Positions 34,997-45,371 of a stretch of DNA of 64,000 nt are shown in pieces. Under the pieces are notes generated by a model. The model saw only the letters and a program-made list of their open reading frames with translations. It ran no database searches and had not been told where the DNA came from. Origin of the DNA: Gigaspora margarita (Eukaryota; Glomeromycota; Glomeromycetes; Diversisporales; Gigasporaceae); contig WTPW01000151.1 in the NCBI GenBank assembly GCA_009809945.1, forward strand, positions 558,258-622,257, read 5' to 3'. A program made the position numbers and the translations under genes. Each line of letters opens with the position of its first letter. Position 1 is the stretch's first letter.

Positions 34997-36760
34997 TAGA
35001 GTGTCTAGGATTATGATGCTGCATAATATGCGCATAATTTGGCCTATACCGCATACGTACTATGCATTGCACAAATTGTATATTTTGAGTTATCTAACAT
35101 AATAACTCTTAAATTATATATACAGTCGTCCCTCTCTATAATCACCAAGTCTGTCGCACCCTATTTTGGTGATTGTAAAGAGGTGTGACTATAAATAAAA
35201 TACCTCATTATAGTTATCTATAGGTGAAATGTGGCGTGCTTCCATCTAAATCTTTTTTTCTTACTAAGTTAACCAGACATGCCCACTAATTGAACATTGT
35301 AGAGCTCGTCGAGTCACATCTAACGGTGGTTAGATCATCCAAATCGGCCCAGTGGATGGCGAGATATCGTCGAAAAACAATTGGCCGAATATATAATTTC
35401 TATGTAAACAATATTTGTTTATATAAGAGATTTTAAATAGTCGGCCAATCGTTTTCCGGCGATATCTCACCATCCACTAGGTCGATTTGGATGATCTAAC
35501 CACCGTTAGATGCGTCTCAACGAGCTCTACAACTTTCAATTAGTGGGCATGTATCGTTAACTTAGTAAGAAAAAAAGTTTTAGATGGAAGCATCCACATT
35601 TCGCCTATAGTGATTTTCATATGTAATCACCGTCACGGATTTTTATATAGTCGGCCAATCGTTTTTCGACGATAACTCGCCATCCACTGGGCCGATTTGG
35701 ATGATCTAACCACCCTTAGATGCGTCTCGACGAGCTCTACAACTTTCAATTAGTGGACATATATCATTAACTTAGTAAAGGAAAAACCTTTAGATGGAAG
35801 AACTCCACATTTCCCCTATGGGATCACTCTCCAGTTGACAGGCGGATTATCAATTAATAGATAATTTTAAATATATGTGAATATGAAAATTGGCCAATCA
35901 GATTATAATTCCATATTTAGTTAAAAATTGGTGACTATAATGAGGGTTTTAATTAATAAAATTGTTAAAAAATCAAATTTTCATGGTGATAGTGATTATA
36001 AGCGATTTGTGACTATAATGAGGTTTTTTTACTATTTTTGAGTCCATCACACAAAATTGGGTGCTTAAATAGAGAAGTGACTATATGGGGTGTGACTATA
36101 GGAAGGTCTGACTGTATTTAAACAACCAATTATAATCATTTAACTATCATGATCGTTATATATATATATGTATAGCTTCATAATTACATTTTAGTAATAT
36201 ATATGTATGTACAAAAACTTGAAAGATATTTATTCTAAAGAAAGATATCAACTGGCAAATTCATATTAATTTTTTTATAAGCGCAAGTGATTTATTTTTT
36301 CAGAATAATTTATTTTGATAAAAAAAAAGATAAGATTAATAATTTGTGTTAAATTAGTTTAGGATAAAGTAATTAAATATTATACTTTTTTTTTTATAAT
36401 TTATAGATAATATAGTATATAAAATATCAACAACTATAGTTATTAGCTATCATAAACCAATATAGCTTATTTTATAATAATTATGGATATTTTTTACTTT
36501 AAAATTATCAAACTGTATAAACTATTATACAATACAGATAATATTATTCAAATTCAATAATATAATGTAAAATTTTATTGGCTAAAAATTGATGATAAAT
36601 AATAATAAAGATAAATAGCAAAGCGCATATTTTACATAATTTGTAATATAATGCATAATTATAAGCATAATTTAAGCAAAAAATTTGCATAATTTGCATA
36701 ATTTGTAATTTGGCGCATGCATAATCTGGCTTAAATTATCGCATAATCCTAGATACTCTA
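34997..36760. mobile_element. Second hAT-like element nested in the first
   Basis: Starts TAGAGTGTCTAGGATTATG and ends CATAATCCTAGATACTCTA, flanked on both sides by ATTATGGC (34989-34996 and 36761-36768). The AT-rich body has GCATAATTTG motifs near both tips, like those of 12412-14219. It contains a pogo-type MITE at 35123-36114. Confidence 0.88.
35123..36114. mobile_element. pogo/Tigger-like foldback MITE, innermost level
   Basis: The ends CAGTCGTCCCTCTCTATAAT and TATAGGAAGGTCTGACTG resemble pogo/Tigger termini and are bordered by TA (35121-35122, 36115-36116). The interior is two long inverted arms with a third partial copy. They contain CACATTTCGCCTATAG, AGATGGAAGCA, CTTACTAAGTTAAC and GATGATCTAACCACC blocks between 35220 and 35820. 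992 bp, no transposase. Confidence 0.8.
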
Positions 36761-36769
36761 ATTATGGCT

Positions 36770-37010
36770 CACCCAAGTGGCCAATCTGCGGGTTACCCAT
36801 GGGGCAACCCGTGTCTCACCCGTGGGTCAACTAGCGGATCACTTGTGGATCAACCCACAGATTACTCGCGAGTCATTCATGGTTCAACTCGTGGATCACC
36901 CATGGGTCAACCTGTGGGTTACCCACTTGCGAATGACCCGTAGCGAATTTTTTTATTATCTAGTGTTCACTCAGGTCACCCAGATGACCCACTCGTGGGT
37001 GACCTGAATT
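36770..37010. repeat. GC-rich degenerate TGGGT(C/T)AACC tandem repeat
   Basis: About 20 imperfect copies of a 10-12 base motif such as CCGTGGGTCAACC or CCCATGGGTCAACC run through the right end of the hAT-like element. An apparent plus-strand reading frame over this stretch is a product of the repeat and is not called as a gene. Confidence 0.6.
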
Positions 37011-37567
37011 GGAATTTTCATGACAGGTCAGAACACTAGCTTCAACTAGCTTTCTAAAATGTTTTCAGTGCCAGAAGCTGGAACTGCTAGTGGAAAGGTG
37101 GAAGGAACTTGATATGTTGTACATAGTTGATTAGACACAGATTGAATATATATAGGTAAGACAGTAGTTTTATTAAGTGCATTTTTAAAGGCTTTTGTTT
37201 TTTCAAAAGCTGCCTGTAAAGTATTGGGGAGAAGGGCGATACCACTACAAAAAGTTCTGGACATAATCCATTCATAAACATTGTGCTTTGGCTGTATCCG
37301 GTAATGCAAACCACTAGTTCCACTCTAAAATTAACTGTTCAATAGCAATATAATAGGAATCAGCCAACTCATCATAACATTGTTTCCTTTGTGTCAAATC
37401 AGAAAACCATTTGCTTTCTAAAGCAGGTGTACAGAACTGATTGATGAAAGTAGGTTTAAAACCGTTAGGAATATTATTGTTATTATTCCAATGGTCTATC
37501 AGGGTGACTTGAGAACGGCGAATTATCTACCAAGTGGCAGCTGGGCCCTTAAGGCAAGGGACAATAA

Positions 37568-38151
37568 GGGGCGTGCCATTTATCACATAATTTATACCAT
37601 GGATACATGGGTCAGGGTGGTGATCACATCTATATATAATATATATAATATATATATTACATTATATAAGGTATATAATATATATATAATATATATATTA
37701 TTTAATATTAAGTAACTTTTTTCTACTAATCCGTTTTAGATGATTTTACACCAAAATGTTCGTCTCAATGAAACGATTCTAACAAGACCAAAATCATTAA
37801 AATCCAATCACAGAGTCACAAGATCGTTAAGGTTTTACATTTTTATACAAATATATATTAAAATTTATATATATAATAATACAAAACCTTAGCGATCTTG
37901 TGACCCTGTGATTGGATTTTAATGATTTTGGGCTATCAGAATCGTCTCATTGAGATGAATATTTTGGTAGCAAAATCATCCAAAACGGACCAGTAGATCA
38001 AGAGTTATTTAATATTATATATAATTATATAATATATTATAAATATTAGTCATTATATTAACCAATCAGAATTGAGATTAGGGTGATCACACCATACATG
38101 GATAGGGGTGGCTATTAAGTAAAAAATATTACGTGATAAATGGCATGCCCC
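37568..38151. mobile_element. Harbinger-like foldback element in gag
   Basis: Starts GGGGCGTGCCATTTATCAC and ends GTGATAAATGGCATGCCCC, flanked by TAA on both sides (37565-37567, 38152-38154). Two inverted arms of about 100 bp contain GATGATTTTACACCAAAATG, a GTCTCAATGAAACGATTC palindrome and CACAAGATCGTTAAGG, and meet near 37860. It shares its terminus and arm layout with 57944-58901. Confidence 0.88.
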
Positions 38152-38466
38152 TAACTGGAATCTTATGTCCATCTTGAACTTGGTTCGCCTCAAAAGCAAT
38201 TTCTACTTCTTCTAATCAAGAAATAGGATCTTGATCACTCTTGGCAAAACTAGGGTATTCAACTTGCTTCAACTCAGGTTGGGTGGGGTAATATTAACCT
38301 GTGGAGCAGGCACTGCCTGTAATTGCTGAACAAGCTGCGCAATCTGATTCGCAAGATTGGTCAAAGGGTTTGAGCAGTATTAGCTATGATTGTTGCTTAA
38401 TGGAATAATTTTAAGGTTATGAAAAGACTAAACAAAAAGTAAAGTTTCTATAAAACATTGTGTGTC

Positions 38467-38484
38467 CACACAATCGGCACCAAA
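38467..38484 (-). other. Primer-binding site of retrotransposon 2
   Basis: Two bases inside the 5' LTR the minus strand reads TGGTGCCGATTGTGTGG. A site starting TGG and complementary to a tRNA 3' end (here ...CGGCACCA) is where minus-strand DNA synthesis is primed in LTR elements. Which tRNA is used cannot be decided by eye. Confidence 0.7.
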
Positions 38485-39194
38485 TGTAACTATTTTTTAA
38501 AAGAGATGTGTATTTAACTGTTTTAACTCCAATAGTTACGAAAAAATATATGACTGAACTTGGTTATGGAATTTGAACAGTATGGGTTTAACAGGACAGA
38601 TAATAACAAGAGATGGAAAAAAATCTCAGAACAATGTTTATAATAATATGAAAAATAGACTACAACGGGTCAAAAGGCTTTTAATTTTAAAAAATATGCA
38701 AAAAGACTCTTTAGCACAACTTAAGCTTACTTCCTTTTATTTTTATTTTAACAATCGAAGAGAAGATTCTACTTTATTAAACTTGAAAATATGGGTACTT
38801 AAATACATTTAGATTTTTTATACTATACGTTTAACGTGATAGCATGTTAATCATGCAATTCACCATCTAATATGATACAAAAGTAATAATTTTAAGCTTA
38901 TCACGTTGAACATGTTTTTATATAAACTTGAAGCCACAAAATCCTTCGCCACTACACGTTTGACGTGATAACATGTTGAACATGCTATTTTGCTGAGGTA
39001 AACACGGGTAATCATATGGAAAGTATTATTCAAACTCGTTTCCTTTTCAAATTTTGAGGCATTTAACTAATTTAGAAAAAATGTCTATACTAAATAGGAA
39101 AAAATAAAGAAAACGATATATATTTATTTATATAAAATTTTTAACGAAAGAAAAAAATATATAAAAATTAATGTCACAAATTGTGATTTGTAAT
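38485..39194 (-). repeat. 5' LTR of retrotransposon 2
   Basis: Starts TGTAACTATTTTTTAAAAG and ends GATTTGTAAT just before the ACTAG target duplication. It is about 90 percent similar to the other LTR by eye, with many C-to-T/G-to-A type differences (for example CGTTTAACG versus CGTTTAACGTGATAG blocks), so the insertion is not recent. Confidence 0.85.
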
Positions 39195-39199
39195 ACTAG

Positions 39200-40258
39200 G
39201 ACTAATTCTCCCAACTGTCAAACGTATAAACTATTAACCTATTCCCAAATTTTCTAAACCCAAGGCCTAAACTGCACCCCACCAGTTACATGAAACACTA
39301 AACATAACAAAGATAGCAAACATTCATCCATATAGCTAAAAAGAGAATCAGGCGTCATTCTGCAGTATCTATTTCAGGTCCTTACACTGCTACTGAAGCT
39401 ACGGAGCCTAACTATCTTCTAATAAGGGACTTACATTGCACACATGCCTGTGGAGTCCAAAAAATGACTGCAAAGAGCTTTATACTATCATACAGCCATG
39501 GATCCAATATATTGCCCAACCAAACCGATGTTACTGATACTTGCAGGTGGAAATAGGAATTGATTTAGTTGACTAAAAATTTATATGTAAATTACTATTT
39601 TTGTCAATTTAATCAACTAAACCGATTTCTATCTCTACTTGAAGAGTCACTTAAAATGAGGTTGGAGGGAGATAGAGCTAGCCTTTACCAAGGCGAGCAA
39701 TAGCAAAAAAAAGATAGCTTCCTCCCTTCTGAACAAAAAACCTTATGTATAAACTTCATCTCTTAATGTCCACATGCCCACAACCCCCCATTCATACCCC
39801 TTGCCCTACTTCAATATATTCTATTTACTGATATTCATAGAAATCTTAATTTGCTAAAATCATATGCTGCAATAAAGTCAGACGATCTCGCAATGGTCAC
39901 TTCGCTGATGAACTTAGAAGAATTTGGAAGCTGTGCATAGCCCAAAATTAATTGTATATAGATTAAACAAACATAAGCAAATCAATATTAATATATATCA
40001 AATTACCAATGTACGTAATTATACAAGTAATACTATAATTGATTTATAATTGATTTAAATACACTATCCAATAAGATACAAGATTTTGCACACAGATAGT
40101 TGTCTGTAAACTATATACCTTGTACTTCATCTACATTCCTGATATTTATAATTTTATTTTAGATCATAAGTGTAAAGAACAATTATTAAGTATTTAAAAT
40201 AATTCATTATTAATTTAATAAAATTACTATCTAATTCATTTTATTCGCATAATATAAT
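39200..40258. other. No gene seen apart from a small MITE
   Basis: Slightly GC-richer than its neighbours between 39240 and 39850 but with no frame I can support. Confidence 0.35.
39548..39637. mobile_element. 90-bp hAT-like MITE
   Basis: TGGAAATAGGAATTGATTTAG is mirrored by CTAAACCGATTTCTATCTCTA. Flanks CTTGCAGG and CTTGAAGA agree at six of eight positions. Reported with caution because the duplication is imperfect. Confidence 0.5.
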
Positions 40259-40426
40259 AAGCCCATAAGTACCTATGGGTACCCACAGGTTTTGCAGGCT
40301 GGGCTAGGGCATCAAATTTTGACCCCTATAGTAAGAGTAAGGGCTCAGAAGGCAAGCCCTTACACAGACAGGTAGGGCTAGGGTATTGCTATCACCTGGC
40401 CCTACCCAGCCCATGTGAAGGCCTAG
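40259..40426. mobile_element. GC-rich MITE-like repeat with central hairpin, copy 2
   Basis: Inverted relative to copy 1 at 28520-28680 but with the same central block: CTAGGGCATCAAATTTTGAC, then GTAAGGGCTCAGAAG and CAAGCCCTTACACAGACAGG. Ends contain ACCTATGGGTACCCACAGG and CAGCCCATGTGAAGGCC. It lies about 50 bp beyond the end of an F-box pseudogene. Confidence 0.65.
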
Positions 40427-40479
40427 ATATAAATACATGAAATAATTGTAGTTTAGAAACTAAATCAAAACTTCAAAAT

Positions 40480-41089
40480 TCAAAACACTAATGCTGTAGT
40501 ATTTTTTGCCAAGATTTGTAATAATTTAATAGTAATTTTGATATTGAAATCTAATATAATTCTACCCAAAGATAAATCATGGAGTTGTGAGAAAAACTGT
40601 TTATTTCGTTCTAATGAGTAAAAAATCTCTGGTTTAAGTTTAGAATTATAAAAATAAAAACCTAATTTGTGCAAAATGGTTCCGCTCTCAGCAAATAGTT
40701 TAAATAATGAATTAATTATATGATATTTCATTGATTGATTCATGCTAACTTGCTGTAAATCGATCCAGTTTTTAATTTTATCTTCCAGTTTTAATAAATT
40801 GAGAACCTTTAGAAATTTTGCATAATTGAATAGGTATTTGAAAATTTTATATTTATCCCATATTCGTTTAAAATGATTTATAATTTTTGTCAAATGATGA
40901 AAAGTATTGAGAAATGAATAATGGACTTTGATCAATTGAAAACAGATTTTGCCAAAGAGGAATTAACAATTTACACCAATTTCAGCTTACAAGTGCACTT
41001 GAGTATAAAGAATAAATTTTATTATTTAAATTATTAAGAATATTTTTCACTAATTCGAGAATATTACACATAAAAATTTTTGATGCCAT
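40480..41089 (-). pseudogene. F-box protein pseudogene
   Basis: Minus strand, ATG at 41089. The first 35 codons give a convincing F-box start (MASKIFMCNILELVKNILNN, then KIYSLYSSALVS), an in-frame TGA where the family has Arg, and NWCKLLIPLWQNLFSIDQSP. After a frameshift near 40915 a 151-codon stretch follows: LFNYAKFLKVLNLLKLEDK, SLFKLFAESGTILHKLGFYF and NKQFFSQLHDLSLG. The pattern matches the expanded F-box family of arbuscular mycorrhizal fungi, which couple substrates to SCF ubiquitin ligase. Only about 200 residues remain; the LRR part is missing, and a GC-rich MITE lies 54 bp beyond the stop. Confidence 0.7.
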
Positions 41090-41239
41090 TGTTTGAATTA
41101 ACATAAAGATCAGAAGTCTGTACCCTATTAATACTATAGTGAGACCGGAAACATGACCTGCTAAAGACACGTGCTTTGTGATCTCAAGTATTATACAATT
41201 TGGGTGAACTGGCTTGATTTCTTCAATAATCCTGATCGG

Positions 41240-42394
41240 TAGAGGTTGGACCTGTAACCTCTTATTTAGATATTTGCATGATTAACTAGATATCCGGGTG
41301 TTATAAATGTCTCTTGGATAGTAACTATTATCTGTCATTTTTAAACGGATAACCTCACAGGTATCCACAGGTATCCGCATTGAGGTAGAAATGTTCTGAG
41401 TGCCCCAATCTTATAGATTGTTATACAATTGTTTTTATATGTTTTTTTTTAGAATTTCAGGTAGATTATCTCACTAGTTAAACTTGGAAAAATGTGAAGT
41501 TCACTTAATCCAACTTAATCTAACAACTTCCAGATAGCACTCTCAAATGATTGAAGTTATAAGTAATTAGCCACCACTACTTTGAAAAATCTTGTTTATT
41601 GTACAAAAAAAAAGATAAAAAAACTTAAATATAGTTAACAATGATAGTATAAGAGAAAGAAATTAGTTCATAGATTTTTTTATTATATGTGCCACATAAA
41701 ATTCTTTAAAACATAGAAAGTATATGAATGATATTAACTATACAATTTATTAATATTATTATAGCAGATAGGAGTTTTTAAAATATGACAGTTTATGATG
41801 TATATTAAAATTACAAAGGTTTTTATTAGAATAATAGTGTAAGATAGTAATAATATAAGATATTAGAAAATTCAAGAATTAGTAATTAGAATTAGATGTA
41901 GAATTAGATATAGAATTAGGCATAGAATTATATGTAAAATAAAACAATATAGATTATTATTGAGGTTTTGTAAATAAATAAAGATGAATACTATAGAAAT
42001 ATTAATTGTATAAAACCAAAGTAAAATAATGCATTTTGTGATTTATTTTTAGTAATTACAATAATTATTATTTGAATCTGATAGTTATTGCTAAACAGTT
42101 ATATTTTTTTAAAAACAAAATTCAAATTTAATAATTTATCAGATACATTTATAAAGAACCTTTATATTATAAATTGCTTGCTAACAATAAATAATTTGTA
42201 TGATTATTTGAATATCTGAAAGATTATCCAGTTATCTGGATATCTGAAGGATTAATTAGTTATCTGTAGGGTTATCTGGTTATTCATAGGTTTATCCAGT
42301 TATCTGCCAAATAAAAACTGACGGTTATCCATATCTGACCTTTATAAAACAGATAGGGTAAAATAGGTAACCAGATATCTGGGTCCAAGTACTA
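41240..42394. mobile_element. hAT-like element with GATATCTGG-rich ends
   Basis: Starts TAGAGGTTGGACCTGTAACC and ends GGGTCCAAGTACTA; inverted similarity includes GGTAACCAGATATCTGGGTC. Flanks CTGATCGG (41232-41239) and CCAATTGG (42395-42402) match at five of eight positions, all differences being transitions, so the call is tentative. The ends are rich in TTATCTGGATATCTG repeats. A (GAATTAGATATA)n microsatellite lies at 41875-41937. Noncoding. Confidence 0.55.
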
Positions 42395-42402
42395 CCAATT
42401 GG

Positions 42403-42820
42403 TTCAATTTACTTGATTAGAAGATCTGGGTAATTAGGATAATTCTAATGATTTTAATGATCTGATATATTATAATAATAATATTATTATTAGGAATATT
42501 AAAGATTTTAGTGATATAGCTGATTCTTTTGATATAAACAGCTGACTAAATAATTATAAATAAAGGCCATTTTGCCATTAGGGGACAATATTGAATCCCA
42601 CCTTTGCTTAAATAAATATATCTACTATTATAAATGTTTCTTTATTGTTTTTAATAAATAATACAAGTATATATACATATTCTATACATAATAAACTTAT
42701 ACATTCAACGTTCTACTATAAATCTAAGTATTTTGTATAAATTATCACAAAACTCTGACCAACTACTCAGCCAAATTTAACATGCTTCATTCAACCTGAT
42801 TTAACTCAAATTTGGCTGTA
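42403..42820. other. No gene seen
   Basis: AT-rich spacer between two hAT-like elements. Confidence 0.35.
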
Positions 42821-43078
42821 TAAAGCTTTGACCCAGGTCAGGTAACCTATAAGGGTCACTTGACCCAGCAGGTCACAGGTCAAAAATTGCTCTGACCTGG
42901 GTCAAATGGATCAGAATTCAAAACAGACAAAATGCTATATTGCGCAATTTAACTAATAAGACTGTTTATAGGTAGTGGCAGTGTTGTCAATTTTCAATAT
43001 CTAAGCTATTTTTGACAGACTGGGCATTTTCAGACATTGTCCAATGTGATCAAAAAAAAATTCACTTTATCAGTTATA

Positions 43079-43779
43079 GAACATGTCCTTTTAATTGCTG
43101 TTTATAATAAAAATTATAATAAAAACATATGAATTTACTATAGATATAGATTAGAAGATTCTTTTAAATCTAACTTATTAACTTAAAATTAAATTTTTCG
43201 GGTATAGAACAAGGGGAGAAGAAAAAATTGGGCTTAAAGATCAAATTAAAATTTTGCTGATTTTGCAAAAAACTAAATGTAACTTTGCCAAAAACGAATA
43301 TTTTTCGATTTTGAGATAAGTAGCATATGTAAAAACATGCCCTGAACAACTTTACTTAGTCAGTGAAAGTAGGTTACCTTGTAAGAAAAATGGGTTATCT
43401 ATGTGCTAAAGTTAAAATTTATCATAATTCATAATACAACTTTTTTTTTATTAGGTAACCTAATTTGGGCACTTAAGCAAAGTTGTTCAGCATGTAATTT
43501 TCAGAACATGTTTTTACATATGCTTCTCATCTCAAAATCAAAAAATATTCATTTTTGGCAAAGTTATATTTTTATTTTTTGCAAATTAGCAAAATTTTAA
43601 TTTGATCTTTAAGCCCAATTTTTTCTTCTCCCCTTGTTCTATACCCCCGAAAAATTTAATTTTAAGTTAATAAGTTAGATTTAAAAGAATCTTCTAATCC
43701 ATATCTATAGTAAATTCATATATTTTTATTATAATTTTTATTATAAACAACATTTGGACCATTTTTTAAGGACATGTTC
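43079..43779. mobile_element. TA-flanked foldback element, 701 bp
   Basis: Almost the whole element is one inverted repeat. GAACATGTCCTTTTAA faces TTAAGGACATGTTC, and arms of about 310 bp carry GAACAAGGGGAGAAGAAAAA on one side and TTTTTCTTCTCCCCTTGTTC on the other. The centre is near 43430. TA borders both ends. Reading frames inside it are mirror images created by the palindrome. Confidence 0.8.
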
Positions 43780-44042
43780 TATGACTGTTTTTGCTGGGAA
43801 ACCTAACAAAAAATTAACTAAATGATTATTCCACCAATATTTACTAATTGTTAATTATTATAAATCAAATAGTTTTAGCACAATAGATCTTTAAATCAGT
43901 TATATTGATATATATTTATTTATTATTACATCATTTTTATTATTTTGATCTATAAATTTTATCTATATATTTATACATTGCATCACAAAAGTATTTAAAA
44001 CATCGTTACAAATATTTTGCTATGCTAACCTAACTACTTATC

Positions 44043-44620
44043 ATACTCTACTAATCCTATCCTAACCATTACTCTAACAGCTAATATTACTCTAGCTTCA
44101 ACCTACTCATTAACCCTAATCCCAACCTAAAAGCCACTGCATTACAAAAAAAGCCACCAAATAGAAACGTGTTATGACTTAATGCTGCCTACATCAAAGA
44201 AATTCACTATCAGCCATGCTATTCATGAAATTGAAACTCGCTATCAATCACCAAAGAAATATATAAACTATAAATGAGACATAAATACCAGCACAAAGTG
44301 ACTATAGCAAACAATGCAATACCAATCAACCACCTGTGAAATGGTAGTGCCAAATGACAACACCAAGATAACCACCTATGAAACAATAGTACTAAAGACA
44401 CTGCTTTATGAAACAATGACACAAAGATACTGCTCCATGAAACGGCAACAAAGACAACTTGCCAACAAGAATAAAATGGTGAAACTAGAACACTAACGCT
44501 ACAATTTACCAAACAATAGCACTAACAAATAGTGACTCTAGCGATGACTCCAATGACAACACTAGCAAAAGAAGGGCACCAAGAAACAAAGATATCAAGA
44601 CTTCAGAGAATTTGATACTA
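44043..44620. other. Low-complexity ACAACACCAA-rich stretch
   Basis: From 44043 a run of imperfect CCTAACC/TAATCCCAACC motifs passes into degenerate (CCACCTATGAAACAATAG, GACAACACCAAG) repeats up to about 44600. It has no supported gene. Confidence 0.45.
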
Positions 44621-44990
44621 TAAAAAAAAAGATTAGATTTAAATGCTAAAAAAAAACTAGAAAATTTAACAAAAAATAAGTTACTTATTTTGATCTATGT
44701 AACCAGAAATTTCCCTAGTAATTATTGTGGTGGATTAAGATTAAAATGAAATATGTATAAAAAAATAGAAAGCCACCAAAAAATAAAATAGGTTGTGCAC
44801 ATTTTTTAAGGTTAGGGGTTAAGGTTAGAGATTAAAGTAAAGTTTATATTGAACAAGTATATGTGGGTTTTAGAGCATTAAATAACATGTTAATACGATT
44901 TCATTATGTCTATAATATTTAATAATAAGTATTTATTTAATCTTTTAATATTGTAAATCATAGGATAATTGAAAAAGCAAAAGCTTTATA

Positions 44991-45273
44991 CTGTAATTTA
45001 CTGTGCAAGGTACTAGAGTACAATTTAATTTCACATGGTAAAAAATTTGATTCGTACCTCTGGGTACTTTGTATAGTATAGGGTACGATATGTGGGGGTA
45101 CATTGTATGAAGTGTAATATTAACCCATAAGTTAAAAAAATATTATTAGTAAATTAGTGTGATTTGTACCTGAGTACCTTACAAAATGCCACAACAAATA
45201 GCCTTGAAAGATATCCAGTACATATCAAAGAGGGTACTGATCAAAGGAGGGTATCTTCTATAGTAAATTACGG
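44991..45273. mobile_element. TA-flanked MITE with GGGTAC repeats
   Basis: Starts CTGTAATTTACTGTGCAAGG and ends CTATAGTAAATTACGG; TA at 44989-44990 and 45274-45275. The interior repeats GGGTACTTTGTA / GAGTACCTTACAAA in inverted orientation. 283 bp. Confidence 0.65.
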
Positions 45274-45371
45274 TAATTGTCTATGATCCATTGATCTGGT
45301 CATGACCCAGATAAGTAGCTGACCTACTCGGGTCACTATTTTCTGACCCAGGTCAAAGCTCTATAGCTGCA

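Larger units (their letters stand above)
34925..37038. mobile_element. hAT-like element inserted in gag
   Basis: Starts TGGTGTTCTGACC and ends GGTCAGAACACTA, with GCTTCAAC on both sides (34917-34924 and 37039-37046). The ends are GC-rich and built of GGGTCACCCGCGGGTGGGCG and, on the right (36770-37010), degenerate GTGGGTCAACC/GTGGGTTACCC repeats. It contains another hAT-like element; without it only about 340 bp remain. Noncoding. Confidence 0.85.
34595..38420 (-). pseudogene. Retrotransposon 2 gag, split by two insertions
   Basis: Following the minus strand leftward: LTNLANQIAQLVQQLQAVPA near 38340, QVEYPSFAKSD and EIAFEANQVQDGHKIPV up to 38155. The Harbinger-like insertion (37568-38151) comes next, then VPCLKGPAATW, LESKWFSDLTQRKQCYDELA and a capsid tail (MSRTFCSGIALLPNTLQAAF). 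After the hAT stack at 34925-37038 the frame resumes with VEAVNKITAQLQEKKK and a CX2CX4HX4C knuckle, CFKCSKPGHVSQIC (34796-34838), and a linker to 34595. With the Harbinger element and one TAA removed, the reading frame is continuous across the junction, so the element landed in an open gag. Gag forms the particle and binds the genomic RNA. In-frame stops (after DPIS and ATW) show later decay. Confidence 0.85.
28949..39194 (-). mobile_element. Ty3/gypsy LTR retrotransposon 2 with extra 3' frame
   Basis: LTRs of about 710 bp start TGTAACTATT and end near GTGACA/GTAAT. ACTAG flanks the element on both sides (28944-28948 and 39195-39199), a 5-bp target duplication. On the minus strand the order is PBS, gag with CCHC knuckle, protease, RT, RNase H, integrase, then an additional frame before the 3' LTR. 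The order RT-RNase H-integrase defines Ty3/gypsy. Gag is broken by a hAT stack (34925-37038) and by a Harbinger-like element (37568-38151). Without them the element is about 7.5 kb. Multiple stops make it inactive. Confidence 0.9.
42821..45363. mobile_element. hAT-like element with GACCCAGGTCA-rich ends
   Basis: Starts TAAAGCTTTGACCCAGGTCA and ends TGACCCAGGTCAAAGCTCTA. Flanks TGGCTGTA and TAGCTGCA match at six of eight positions. Both tips contain repeated TGACCTGGGTCA-type motifs, like the ends of 34925-37038. The 2.5-kb body contains two TA-flanked insertions and no transposase frame. The minus-strand 97-codon frame at 44219-44512 is low complexity and not called. Confidence 0.65.

Noticed and set aside
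36777..37007. Plus-strand 76-codon frame with repeated VTH/NPQ pattern
   Set aside because: It is produced by the GC-rich TGGGTCAACC repeat at the end of a hAT-like element.
43403..43600. Plus-strand 65-codon frame
   Set aside because: It lies in one arm of the 701-bp palindrome, and the other arm carries its mirror image.
44219..44512. Minus-strand 97-codon frame resembling a membrane protein
   Set aside because: Hydrophobicity arises from the degenerate CAACAATAG repeats on the other strand; no family resemblance.
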